Shown here piece after piece: positions 49,161 to 60,295 of a stretch of 64,000 nucleotides of DNA. The DNA comes from Laguncularia racemosa (taxonomy: Eukaryota > Streptophyta > Magnoliopsida > Myrtales > Combretaceae), in assembly GCA_037954665.1 (NCBI GenBank), contig JBBMOL010000304.1, forward strand, positions 496,001-560,000. Direction: 5' to 3'. A program made the position numbers and the translations under genes. The notes beneath the pieces were generated by a model that saw nothing but the letters and a program-made list of their open reading frames with translations, ran no database searches and was not told the origin of the DNA. Numbering within the stretch: position 1 is the stretch's first letter; each line of letters opens with the position of its first letter.

Positions 49161-50047
49161 GCAAGTGTAGTAGAATTCACAATCACCCTTGTACGCCAAC
49201 AATAACAACAGTACTCCACTTAAACTTCATACACACTTCCACACTTCAATCACGACAACAATAAGTAGAGCAATAATAAACACATCTCTAAATAGTAAGT
49301 TAATGAGTCCAACTAAGCAAAGTGTTTAAAGCATTAATACTTAATAACTTCCACACTTTAATGTTTGCTTTTGAAATTCAAATTTAACTACTACAACACC
49401 CTTTACTCATGCCATATACACACACATACAAGCACGATGCAGCAGCCCTTCACCACAATACAAACAATATACCATGTTGCACCCTTTACTAGACAAACTC
49501 ACTACACTACACACACACTCACTCATGGTACAACGTACACACACTTCACCCCTCTTCCAATCAAGGCAACAACAACACAAATTTAACTTTTAATGAAGCT
49601 TCTCCACAAATGGTAAGAAACAATTCAAAATATTCAAATTGTAATCAATCAATACTACACAATAACTCTTTAAACTTAATGATTTTTTCTTAATTCAAAT
49701 AATTTCCAAATCCTCTATGCAAAAGCGAATCTAGAAATGTAAATTACACTCCTCAATTACGAAACAATATTTAAGAAATTACACTTCTCTTCCCTTATAA
49801 ATAATGTACTTCCAATTCCGAAACACACACAATGAAATACACTTCCTACTTCCCCTTCTTCTCATGGCAAGATGAGGATCATAAGGATTACTACAAATCT
49901 CCACTTCCACTTCAACAACAATAAGTATAACATAACAAAATCACAATTAATTACTTAAATTCCACTTCAACAATTCCAATCAAGAAGTAAAATTCAAGAA
50001 CCCTAATTTCCAATTGAAGTTCATGCAAACCTAACTCCAAAACCTTT
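49161..50047. other. E5 A/C-rich internal filler in the gag position
   Basis: About 890 bp of plus-strand A/C-rich, coding-poor sequence (runs of ACTTCCACTTC and CACACA type) where gag should lie. Either decayed beyond recognition or a replacement of gag. Confidence 0.55.
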
Positions 50048-50059
50048 ACTTTGATACCA
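50048..50059 (-). other. E5 primer-binding site (Met-type)
   Basis: Minus strand TGGTATCAAAGT, seven bases after the 5' LTR end. Confidence 0.82.
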
Positions 50060-50066
50060 AAAAAGA

Positions 50067-50931
50067 TGATGTGCCTTACTAATTGAATTGTAAACACATC
50101 CGCAAATGGCGTGATAAACAAAAATCTAATCAACAATTGGCATGAACACTAACTTCACCAATGATCCCTAATTCACAAGATTTCAAAGGTTTTGATGCTA
50201 AATTGAAATATGGAACAAAGTAATTGTATAAGTAGCAATGGATCACAATAGAAATGAACTAGAATTCCACTCAAATGAAATGATTCAAATGCGAAATGGA
50301 TGAACCCTAATTCACATGGATAACAACAAGTCACCAAAAAATTGCACTTAGATATGACGCACTAAATACAATTTGAAAAACAACAAGAGAAATATTGATA
50401 TTACTCATAATCTACTTAAGTTGATCTCACCATAATTTCACTTGTGAAATTGATAAGAGACTTTTGCAAGCAAGGGACCACCCTCAAGGTAAAGAAGGTG
50501 TTTGATTTCAAAGATGTTAAAAAAAAAACTCTCAAAACCCTAGTTAATAAGTATTTATACTTGCTCCAATTAGGGTAAAAATAACACAAAATTACAAATA
50601 AGCCACTTAAGTGGCCGATTCCAAAAGTAACAAATTACAAGTATAAATAATCTTCAAGTGGTCAGTTCTTCACTTCAATTGAACATATTGTGAACCGTTG
50701 GATATGATTCTAAGAATGTCCCACAATTTGATACTTAGTGCATTTTATTTGCCATCTTATAAAACCGATAAATGCAACTGCTAGAATGCACAACAATTAT
50801 ATAGTGCAAAAGTAGATACTAATTCAACATCCTCAAGGTCTAGTTGTTCATGGTAGACTCTTGACGCTAGATTTTGTAATCCATTGGCTCATGCTCTAGT
50901 GATTAGTCCTATAGAAAATTGATTCCAATCA
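50067..50931 (-). repeat. E5 5' LTR
   Basis: 865 bp, homologous over its length to 44947-45810. GTATAAATAC on the minus strand at 50551-50560 is the likely TATA box. Confidence 0.9.
50551..50560 (-). promoter_or_regulatory. E5 LTR TATA box
   Basis: Minus strand GTATAAATAC; also present in the 3' LTR (45431-45438) and in S1 (14353-14362). Confidence 0.55.
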
Positions 50932-50936
50932 TTTAT

Positions 50937-51389
50937 AGCTTACCCTTAACAACTTCTCTTTTGCAAGATAAGTCAAAAGTTGGGAATGGGCTAGGAATGA
51001 AGTGATGAGACCTCTAGACTTAAATATTAAGGAACTAGTACAAGATAGATTGTTTGTTGACCTAAACTTAAATAGAGTGATAAGAAGTTGTGGAACATGT
51101 ATAATCTATTTTCCTTTAAAAATTATTTGAACCTAGACTTCATTAGGATTGTGACTACTTGTTTTACAATTTGGTAGGAGATACTGATTCTCTGTGCAGT
51201 GACTATGGATTACCAATCTCCTTAGTTATTTTTATATAATAATTAGTTATACGTATTATGACTAAAGGGGACTTAATTAAAGTCTTGCAACCCTTGTTTT
51301 GCAAGATATTTTTAGCATCATGAATAAACATGAAATGCGATAACTTTTAGTGAAAACTATTAAGGCCCCCCCTCCCTTAGGGCATGACA
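50937..51389 (+). repeat. E4 LTR, segment 3 of 3
   Basis: Terminal part of the E4 LTR, ending TTAGGGCATGACA. The end is the complement of the TGTCATGCCCT start of the E1 LTRs, so the E4 and E1 LTR families are related. The three segments total about 3.5 kb. Confidence 0.7.
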
Positions 51390-51393
51390 CAAG

Positions 51394-51411
51394 TGGTATC
51401 AAAGCAATTGG
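51394..51411 (+). other. E4 primer-binding site (Met-type)
   Basis: Plus strand TGGTATCAAAGCAATTGG, four bases after the E4 LTR end. It shows that the E4 LTR is a 5' LTR of a plus-strand element or its remnant. Only about 39 bp of its interior precede E6. Confidence 0.8.
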
Positions 51412-51428
51412 TTCTCAAAGATAGGAGT

Positions 51429-54400
51429 TATCACACCTTACGGGCCCTTAGGACATACAGTTCCCATCCATGGAAACCTAAGATTAACCCCTCTATTATC
51501 CAAGAGCTTATCCTTCAACGTACAAGGTGTAGTCACATCTAAAATTCTCAAATTAAGATTTAACATTTTTCAAGAAATACAGAGATGTGAACATAATAAC
51601 TTAAAGTAACAACATTTTATAAAGTTTAGAGGTATATAATAATAAGTTCAAGAATTAATAATCGTAATACATATCAATTCAGGCTACGTATACGAAATTT
51701 AAAATAAGAACTTAGACTAAACACATATATAAGTGATCTCCCCACTCTAATCCTTTATGGTTCCCTAGCATCCCATACTAACCTTTGGCATTTGTCTACT
51801 AAGCTCAATCTAAATGGGTGCCTATAATAAGGGAAGTTTGTGGGGGTGTAAGCTATGAAGCTTGGTGAATTAAATCCTCTTATCGACCTAACAAGAAAAT
51901 ACCAAGAAATTTATTTAATTCACATATATGCCATGCATGAGCAATTACATGAATGCAACAACGTATGCAATTTACTAGATACTACATACAATACGGATTT
52001 AATGCCCTCCATTGCTTGGGGTTGGGAAATCATAAATTATACATCGGTTCCAAGCTCCAATGACACCAAGCTATTTTTGAGATAATTCATAAAGTCTATA
52101 TATTTCTAAAATGTACTTCTAAAGACTTGAAAATATATATATACAAACTAAATCCTTTATAGGGTATAGGCTGTGAATGGCTTGCAAGTCAATCATGTCT
52201 CGATGAATCCTAGGACTAGGAAATCCTAGGTCTCAATCAAAGGGTGGCATTTATGGGGTTCCACTTAGTTCCCAAAGGTCGAGACGAGGGGTACCCATAG
52301 AGTGTGGCCTCTATGGCGCCTTTTCGTACTACCGCATGATGCTAATGGCTTTCTGATGTACAAGGCTCTATGATGCGTGATTCGTTTCATTTAAGGTTGA
52401 ATAGACTAAGATCAAATTATTTTGCATCCATGACAATTTATATAAACACTCGCAAGTTCTATAATCTAAATACAGAGGAAAGCAGAATTCACTTAGCCAA
52501 GTATAATTGAGTTTAACTAGCATTTAAACATGGCATTCAAGCATACATAATACCTTATGTCACCCTTGCATATAAATTCAATTCAACTATTAGATATTTA
52601 TAACATGTAGGTACATTAATTACAAACATAATCAACGTACAGTAATCATTTACTTTTTTAGCTGCTCGACCATATGGCCTCTAGTTGTAGTAGTCAAGCA
52701 ACAAATGGTCCTCATAAATCACGTCACCTAATAAGACAAAATATCCTTATAAGTATGGGTCATAAACTATCCAACACTAGTTTTCCCAATTTTGGTGGTT
52801 TCTCGATTTTAGAAGGCCTTAGTATTTTCTTCAAAACTTTTTTTAAAATCTTTGTTTTTACATATTTTTAGTCATTTTAAAGGCTCTTGAGTGGTCTTTC
52901 TATTTCCAAGTCATTTTGATTGTTTGGACTTCAAAACATGGTGCTAGTGCTAAAATAGTTTCGATGCACCTAGTATATGCTCAGTTCAAGGCCTCTTTAC
53001 ATGAATTTCAATCTACTAACCTAGGGGAATTAATCCTAAACATTTGGAACGTGTTTGGGACTTCCAATTGATGTGTTTCTCCTTTGTTTCTTACTGAAAC
53101 GTCCAAAATTTAGCATAAGCACTTAGGATGCCTTTTTCACTACTTTAATTGTACCCTTCTCTCTTAGTTGGTGCTAATTTTGTGTTTTTCCTTTAGGATC
53201 TTTAATTTTATAAGTTTCCTAATGATATCTTGCCATTTTTAGGTGCTAGAAATAAAGAAATTTCCAAGTCTTATTAACTTGGTCACGACATGGAAGATCG
53301 TGGTTATACTTTACTCAACTTTCCAATTTTTCTACTCTTAAATGGTTCATTTAGTCATGCTATCTCTCCATCACCAAAAAGGGCATGAATTACATAAAAA
53401 ATTTCCTTAATTAAACCTTTAATCTTGACATCCAGTAGCCTTAAAATTTTCTAAATTTGAATGTCAATTGATCTCCCTAAAAGCTTCAACATATAAGGCT
53501 TAAGGGAAAGTAAAGCTCCACGGTGTTACATCAAAATAAAGGGGATTACATTTGCAATCTTTTTCCTAGATAACTGTACTTCAATATACAAAAAAAGTTA
53601 CAAAACATAAAGCAATATAGCCCTATTCTAAGTTGTGGAATTGAAATATTACAAGAAAAGAAAGTAGCATCAACAAGAAAGTGAAGGATTCCTATTCATT
53701 GTAGCTTGGGGTGCTCGGATCCTCCTCGTTTAACTCCTTCCTGAGGTGACTTTAAGCTCAAATTTTACTTAGATCTTTAGCCTCCCTAACCTCTTGAGTG
53801 GTGTTGATGATACAAAAAATTGAGCTTGAATCGAAGTGATTGGAGGCATGATTTGTTGGTTAGACTTAGAGGTACATAGTAGGGCAAACTAAAGATAGCT
53901 TGGGGTTCTTTTTGTGACCCAATTTTTTATTGAATGTTTGTGAGTATTTAGAGAGTTCTTGAGATTATTTTCATTGTACTAATGCTTGAGAATGATGGGG
54001 ATTTTATGCGGGGATCAAAAGGTGGTGAAATCAAAATAAAAAGTTTAAAAGAAGAAGAAGACTAACAGCTACTAGTTATGTATGTGTGATCAGTTTTTAG
54101 GGTTGTTCTTGAGAGTGTTTGGTTGATTTTCTTGAGAGATTTTAGTGTGGAGTTTTTCCAGAAGAGAGAGTGGTCTACGTGAGGGAAATGGGGAGTGAAA
54201 GATCAAAGGTTTAGGTAGCTAGCTAAGATGGAATGTCCATTGGTCATTAGTAAGAATAATTTAGGTAATGGCTTTATCTAATGGGTAGAAAGTCTAATCT
54301 TAGGGGGACATACCTACAAACTAGGGTGATTAGGCATTAGATTTGTCCCTCTTGGTTGCCATTTAGTTAGCTTTTACTTACTCATACATTTAGTTAGTCT

Positions 54401-55104
54401 AATGTTAGTTGTATTCTTAAGTTTGTTCTCCTAGTTCCAACTGGTAGCATATGTGGACCTTGGTAGATTGGCACTTGTTTTAAGCTATTTAATTTCCTTG
54501 TTGTTAAATAGGATTTAATTAAGGCTTGTATAGGGGAAATTTCATATTAATTTTAAGCTTAGGATCAAGCCATTTGGTGGTTTAATCATGGCTATCTCCA
54601 CCCCCCCCCCCCCCCCCCCCCCCCTCTCAATGCCATTATAGGAGTTGGTTAGGTTTATGCTTTTCCAATTTTATTTTACCCAATTTGATTGTTTTGTATA
54701 GTTGGATTTGATTGCATTTTTGGGTTTCTTTAGACTAATTATTGGGTCGTTTATCATCATTTAATTTTTCGTTTTGTTTGGATCAAATCTCAGGTTTTTC
54801 TAAGCTCGACGTTAGTTTTTCTTAAGTTAGAAGGAAATCCTAATGTCAATGGTTGGTTCTAAAATTTCAAGAATGGAATTTGGGCTTTTCGATCATCCAA
54901 ATTCAAGTTTAGTTTTCCTAAGGTGATGTTCTATCATTAGGGTTCAATTAGGTTTCAAATTCCTTAGGTTTGGATACGCTAATTGGTTTGCATATCATAA
55001 GGCGAATCCAATTTTGCAATGGGTTTTTGTATTCATTTTCTGATGTATTTCTTGAGATTTTTCCTTTATACTAATTCTTGATTCAAAATTTTTCGAGGTT
55101 TACA
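51429..55104 (-). repeat. E6 left (3') LTR
   Basis: About 3.68 kb; on the element strand starts TGTAAACC at 55104. It is an inverted homolog of the E4 LTR, recognisable in several blocks (54560-55100, 52640-52680, 52200-52360). The two lie head to head across 39 bp. No direct-repeat partner of comparable similarity is in the window. Confidence 0.6.
54601..54624. repeat. 24-nt C homopolymer
   Basis: Uninterrupted C run within the E6 left LTR; the complementary strand is a G run that could form a quadruplex. Its exact length may be an assembly or sequencing artefact. Confidence 0.75.
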
Positions 55105-55118
55105 TCCTTCTCCTCCTT
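55105..55118 (-). other. E6 polypurine tract
   Basis: Minus strand AAGGAGGAGAAGGA directly before the LTR start TGTAAACC. Confidence 0.78.
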
Positions 55119-56480
55119 AAAATAAGTTTTGTACTCAAAGCTGTGAGGCGTACCTAGATTAGTGAACAAATGTAGGTATTTCTTCCTTACTTCATCCTTT
55201 ACTTTCCAGGTGGCCTCTTCTCTCCCATGATTTCTCTACAAAACCATGACATATCTAATCTCCTTATTCCTTAATTTCTATGTCTTCCAATTTAAGATCC
55301 AAATAAGATGTTTCCTGTATGTTAGATTCTTCTTTAGGACCACTAGTTCAATAGTAGCAATTTGCTTCATATTAGGAATATGTCAACATAGGACTTATAC
55401 ATGGAAGACATTATGAATTTTTGACATATTTAGGGGAAATGCCAAACAATATGCCAAATTTCTAATCTACTCCAATATCTCAAAGGGTTCGATGTATTGC
55501 AGGCTTAATTTTCCTTATGTCCTTACCTAATGTATACTTTTAATTAGACTCACTTTTCAGATATACATGATCTTTTGCTTCAAAGTCTAATGGTGGCCTT
55601 TTCAAGTTTGCCTAACTTTTCTATCGATCTTGGGCCTCTTTCATCTTATGCTCAATGATGGCTACCATGTTTATAGCCTCTTGCATTAAGTCTGACCCTA
55701 TCGCCAATTTTGTTACATGATCCCAAAATAGCGGTGATCATCATTTTTGGCCATATAAAGCTTTATATGGGGGCATCTTGATCATGAAGTGGTATTTGTT
55801 GTTGTATGCAAATTCTACCAATAGTAGATGAACATCCCAACTTCCTTTAAATTCAATTATATAGGCTCATAGCATATCCTCTAAGGTTTGGATAGTCCTT
55901 TCTAATCGTCCATCAATTTGAGGATGGTATGCCATACTAAATTGCAATTTAATCTTCAATGCCCTTTATAGGCTTCCCTAAAACTTTGACATAAATCAAG
56001 GATCTCTATCTAGCATAATGCCTATCGGTACTTCATGAAGTCTCACTATTTCCTTCATATAGATCTTTGCCAATTTCTTTAATGGGTATGTCTTATTGGG
56101 AAGAAAATGCGTTGACTTGGTAAGTTTATCTACCACAACCCATATATCATCATATCTTGCTACGGTTCTTGGTAGCTTAATTACAAAATCCATCATAATC
56201 TAGTCCCATTTCCACTTTAGGATTAGTAAGGGTTAGAGTAATCCACCAGCTCTTTGATGCTTTGCTTTTACCCTTTGACATGTGTTGTACCTTATCACGA
56301 ACTCAACCATATCCTGCTTCATTATGTTCTACAAAAAATTATCCTTAAGATCTTAGTACATCTTAGTTCCTACCAGGTGGATAGCATAATTGAAATGATG
56401 TACTTCATTCATGATTTCCTTTTTGAGTTCATCGTCATTAGGAATGCATAATCTCCCATTCAATTAGGCAACTCCATCAT
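55119..56480 (-). pseudogene. E6 integrase and chromodomain, degenerate
   Basis: The core is at 56196-55996 (MDFVIKLPRT, DKLTKSTHFLP, IVRLHEVP, then a MLDRDP variant of the second Asp motif). The C-terminal chromodomain-like end near 55300-55160 reads RNHGREEATWKVKDEVRKKY. The zinc region is unrecognisable and stops are dense. Layout equals that of E1, supporting the Tekay clade. Confidence 0.7.
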
Positions 56481-56499
56481 CTTAGATTTCAAAGTTCAC

Positions 56500-57165
56500 A
56501 TATTTGTGTACATATTTTCCTTGTCTTATTTGCATCAATGTAGAATCTTTCTATTGAACTTCCTTGATTCTCCCTATCAACATAGCCTCAATAGTCAAAC
56601 TTAACGATTCTATGTTATCATCATGCCACATAAACTTTAGATTAAGCCTTTCAAATTCTCAAATCCTGTCCTTTTGTTCTGTCAACAAAGACGTGACTTC
56701 TGCATGATTTTTCCTAGTCAAGGATCAACAACAGCATTTACTTTCCTTAAGTAGTAATTTATTTCTATATCATAGTCCTTAATCAACTCTAGCCATTATA
56801 TTTGCCTCATATTCAACTCCTTCTACATAAATAGGTACTTAAGACTTTCTGTGATTGGTATATATCTCACACCTTTGTCTATATAAGTAATAGCTTTATA
56901 ACCTTAAAGCAAAGACTACTGCAACCAATTTTAAGTCATTTGTTAGATGATTTTGCTTATGTGGCCACAATTGTCTAGATGCATAAGCAATTACGTTTCC
57001 ATTTTGCATCAATACACATTTGAGTCCATTCTTAGATGCATCATTATGTATACTATATGGCTCATCAATGTTTAGTAATACCAAAATTGATGCAAATACC
57101 AATCTCTTCTTTAACTCTTAGAATGCTTGTTCCCTAGCCTCAGTCCATTTGAATTTCTCATACTT
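56500..57165 (-). pseudogene. E6 RNase H, degenerate
   Basis: 57102-56896 carries YSIHNDASKNGLKCVLMQNG (Asp replaced in the first motif context by HNDAS) and AYASRQLWPHKQNHLTNDLK with the helix VAVVFALRL. Further motifs toward 56500 are masked by stops. It sits between INT and RT. Confidence 0.65.
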
Positions 57166-57720
57166 TTACATCAACTGGTTGAGCAGTTTAGCTATTGTTG
57201 AAAAGTCCTTGACAAACTTCTTATAATATCTTGCTAATCTAAGAAAACTACATACTTCAATTACTATCTCAGGCCTTTTCCATTCCACTATGTCCTTTAT
57301 CATCTCTGGATCCACTAAGATGCCTTGCCCCAACAGTATGTGTCCGAGGAATGATATCTTATTCAACCAGAAATCACACTTAAGCAATTTGGCATATGAC
57401 TTATGTTTCCTCAGTATTTGATACGAACTACGCCAACCCATGACGAAACCCAATACCAATACGTTCGGAATTCGTTGCCTAAGACTCCTAAACACCTAAA
57501 GTGGAAACCGCGACCTGTTGTCTATAAGTGAGACAAGAACCTTGGTATAAAATGAAGACGCCACAATCGGGATGAAAGACCGATTGATAAGTCGGGATGA
57601 ACGCCATGGAAATTAATCCGATAAGTTTGATTTAGTTCTTGAAGAACCAAGAGAGGTACCTCTCAAAAGTGTTTAATGTTCAAAGATGTAAATTCTTAGT
57701 TGTTCTAAACCCTAGGAGCT

Positions 57721-57727
57721 TTTATAC
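57721..57727 (-). promoter_or_regulatory. S2 LTR TATA box
   Basis: Minus strand GTATAAAAGC, about mid-LTR, after AACCCTA. Confidence 0.5.
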
Positions 57728-57824
57728 TAGGGTTACAATTCGTGAAAAACAAGTCCAAAACGACGTAGCTTAGATAAGTTGCATAAAAACATGAAAATAG
57801 AACAAGCTGACCGGCAAGGGATAC

Positions 57825-58045
57825 ACGGCCGTATACACAACCGTGTATTTTGGCCGTGTACTTTTCTGTGCACATTCTGGTCACATACACGACCGTGTAC
57901 TTCTGGTCGTGTATCTTTCTATGGATTTGCTTGTCTCCATACACGGCCATGCCTTTTAGCGTGTGTCTAGCCATGCATGATTCTGTGCAATCTTGGAATT
58001 CCTACACGGCCGTGCCTTGAAAGTACACGCCCTCTTCAACCCGTG
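57825..58045. repeat. CACGGCCGTG-type motif cluster in S2
   Basis: Multiple near-palindromic copies of TACACGGCCGTG/ACACGACCGTGT and half-sites: about ten occurrences in 220 bp. Similar motifs occur in the unrelated E3 LTRs and the E3 junction region. Confidence 0.7.
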
Positions 58046-58780
58046 TCCGGTGTGACTTGTATAAGAGCAAGGGTCTTCCCATGGTTGTTCCAATCCGTCC
58101 CAACTTCATGATTGCTCCAATCCTTTCCGGCTTCATGGACATCCTTTATCAACCTGTTAAGTGCTTCCTTGAGACGTTTCGCTCGACTTCTTGTGATCGG
58201 TCCAGGCGGCACTTCAAGAGGATCCACATTCCTTCTTCCAGCTTGACTCTCATCATGGATCTCATCAGTATTTGAAGTATGGTCCTTAGATGTCCCTCAT
58301 GTTGCTTTGGAGTAACTAAATAAACAAAAATGTCATCAATGAAGACAATTATGCATGTGTCTAGTAATGGTAAAAAAAATCTTATTCATTAGATCCATAA
58401 AGGTAATTCAAGCATTAATTAACCCAAATGGCATCACCAAGAACTTGCAATGCCTATATTGAGTCCTGAAAGTTATCTTAGGAATATCTTTTAACTTAAT
58501 CTACAACTAATGATACCTAGAATGCAAGTCGAGATAGGAGAACATACTTGCTACTTTCAACTGATCACATAAGTCATCGATCTAGGGCAACAGGTACTTA
58601 TTCTTGATAGTAACTTTATTTAACTCTTGATAACTGTTGTAAAGTCTCATCGAGCCATCTTTCTTTTTCACAAAGAGTACTGGTGCTCCTTATTCTTTGA
58701 AAATTCTTTATGGTCTATAATCACTTTATAAGTTCTTAACTCTAAAGATCTTACAAAAGTAGAATTTCCAATGATTTTTT

Positions 58781-59150
58781 CTTTTCATCTATTTGAGTCA
58801 TCAAATGTTACTTTCTTCTTTTGACAGTTTACTATAGCTCTTGCATTGGACATCTAATGCATTCCTAATGTAGTGTCATATTTGTTAATGTCTAGTATGA
58901 TCAGATTGCCACTAGTCTTATATCCTAGAATGTCTATTGGGTAACCTTTGATCATCTCTTTGGTAATCACAATGCTTCTAATAAGAGTACGTACACCAAA
59001 GCATGAATTTGTGGTAGCTATGTGTATGCTTGTCCATTCGACTACCTTAGAAGTGCCAAAGGAGTGACTTGCTCCTATCTCAAAGAGTGTGAAAGTTGGT
59101 TGACTAATAATTGTGATATGTTCTAAGTTTAAAAGGGTAAGTTTAAAATT
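58781..59150 (-). pseudogene. E6 protease, degenerate
   Basis: Conceptual text QPTFTLFEIGASHSF near 59105-59060 corresponds to the D-[ST]-G-A box, here E-I-G-A, so the catalytic Asp is lost. The flap region and C-terminal IDILGYKTSGNL follow. Frame interrupted. Confidence 0.65.
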
Positions 59151-60271
59151 TAGGTATAATTTCTATTTATATGTTCACTAAAGGTTAGGTTTTGTTCCCT
59201 AAAGCTTTTATAGTTTTATTTTTTGTGTTCTTAACATTTAGCTTTTCAAAATAAATGGAAATAGAATTAGGCTTAAGTACTTACCTGCAACTAAGTCTGT
59301 CAACTCAGTCAACAACATCCAATGCTATAAATTCTACCTCCTCATAAGTGTCACCATCTTAAGCTCCCTCAAGATTGTACACTTATGGAGTACTAGCTAT
59401 AAGGCTGGCATTATTCCTATTATTACCTTAGCCATTACCATTCCTACTTAGTGTTGGTGTGAAACCCTAGAAAAGTGGCTATTTCTAATAATAAAATTAA
59501 TTAGGACAATCGTTTAAAATCTCAATAAAGTAAAATATGGTATCCCAATTTTTTTCAAATTATTTGCAGTTCCTATTGTATTAGCTATGTAAGGTTAGTT
59601 TTCAAACTTTATGTAACAAGAGTTTCAATTAGTCAATTTAAGATTCTTTTAAATATTTGTATTGAATTTTTCTTCTTTTATGAGATGTAAACAATTAGCT
59701 TATCAAAGGAGATTTTCTAGCTAACTTCCCATGAAAGCTACCTTAAAGTTAACTTCTTAAAGAAGACTATTTCACTAACTTCTTAAGGAAGCTTACTTGA
59801 TCAACTTCTCAAATAAGGCACCAAAAGAGACTTAGCCAAAAAGTATACTAAGTTAACTTCTTAAGGAAGTCATCTTAATAAACTTGATGAAAAAGTTTTG
59901 CATAGCTTCTCATGGAAAGCCACCAAGTCAACCTCTCAATAAAACTACTCATCTCATAAAAACCTTCAAGATGTATTAGTCTTCAAATATAGGAAATCTT
60001 ATCTTTAAATGGTAAAATAAAATTAGGATACTAGAATTGACTTAAGTTAACTTTATATTAGATAAGGAAAGACAAGAGTTGACTTAAGTCTAACCGTATA
60101 AAAACTTGAGTTGACTAAAGTAAACTCTCAAGTCAGCTTACGACCTCTTGAGTAACCATGTAAGTTATCTTGCCTACAAAACTAAGTAAACCCCACTAAT
60201 CTCAAACTTATGAGAGAAATCTTAGTAATCTAAGCGTGTAAATCAAAGATAAATTCCATAAGAAAACCATA
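59151..60271 (-). other. E6 gag remnant and imperfect tandem repeats
   Basis: 59290-59470 resembles the E1 gag/linker region only weakly. From about 59700 to 59960 there are imperfect units of about 27-30 bp containing AACTTCTTAAGGAAG. No zinc knuckle found. The rest is unrecognised. Confidence 0.45.
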
Positions 60272-60291
60272 ACTTCTACCAGTTATGTCAC
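60272..60291 (-). other. E6 primer-binding site, eroded
   Basis: Minus strand TGGTAGAAGTTATGGTTTTC, four bases after the LTR end; like TGGTATCAGAGCTATGGTTT with a small deletion. Supports the minus orientation. Confidence 0.55.
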
Positions 60292-60295
60292 GCCC

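Larger units (their letters stand above)
44947..50931 (-). mobile_element. E5: CRM/Reina-type chromovirus, gag missing
   Basis: Minus-strand element inserted in the E4 LTR. LTRs 44947-45810 and 50067-50931 begin TGATGTGCC and end ATCA. TTTAT flanks exactly on both sides (44942-44946, 50932-50936). A Met-type PBS is next to the right LTR. The internal 4.26 kb holds protease remnant, RT, RNase H and integrase, but no recognisable gag, whose place is taken by A/C-rich sequence. Multiple stops make it defective. Lineage by integrase (GLPRTQRGRDSIMVV, NVADLSPY), which fits CRM or Reina; I cannot separate the two. Confidence 0.9.
57419..58267 (-). mobile_element. S2: solo LTR of a CRM/Reina-like element
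   Basis: 849 bp starting TGATACGAAC and ending TCTCATCA (plus strand), flanked exactly by GTATT (57414-57418, 58268-58272), with no internal region: the product of LTR-LTR recombination. On the element strand its start encodes VPPGPITRSRAKRLKEAL (58227-58036 frame, 63 codons), the polyprotein C-terminus that such elements place in the LTR. A TATA-like TATAAAA lies at 57721-57727 on the minus strand. Confidence 0.9.
57166..58780 (-). pseudogene. E6 reverse transcriptase, split by S2
   Basis: The thumb segment (57418-57166) reads LRKHKSYAKLLKCDFWLNKI, SFLGHILLGQGILVDP and VCSFLRLARYYKKFV. Upstream pieces at 58273-58780 show an HEGHL-type segment, IVFIDDIFVYL-like catalytic text and FRTQYRHCKFLVMPFG. 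S2 (57419-58267) interrupts the frame after the GTATT site. Too many stops for function. Confidence 0.72.

Noticed and set aside
57705..57974. 89-codon minus frame in S2
   Set aside because: Produced by the CACGG motif cluster; no similarity and opposite register to the LTR-encoded peptide.
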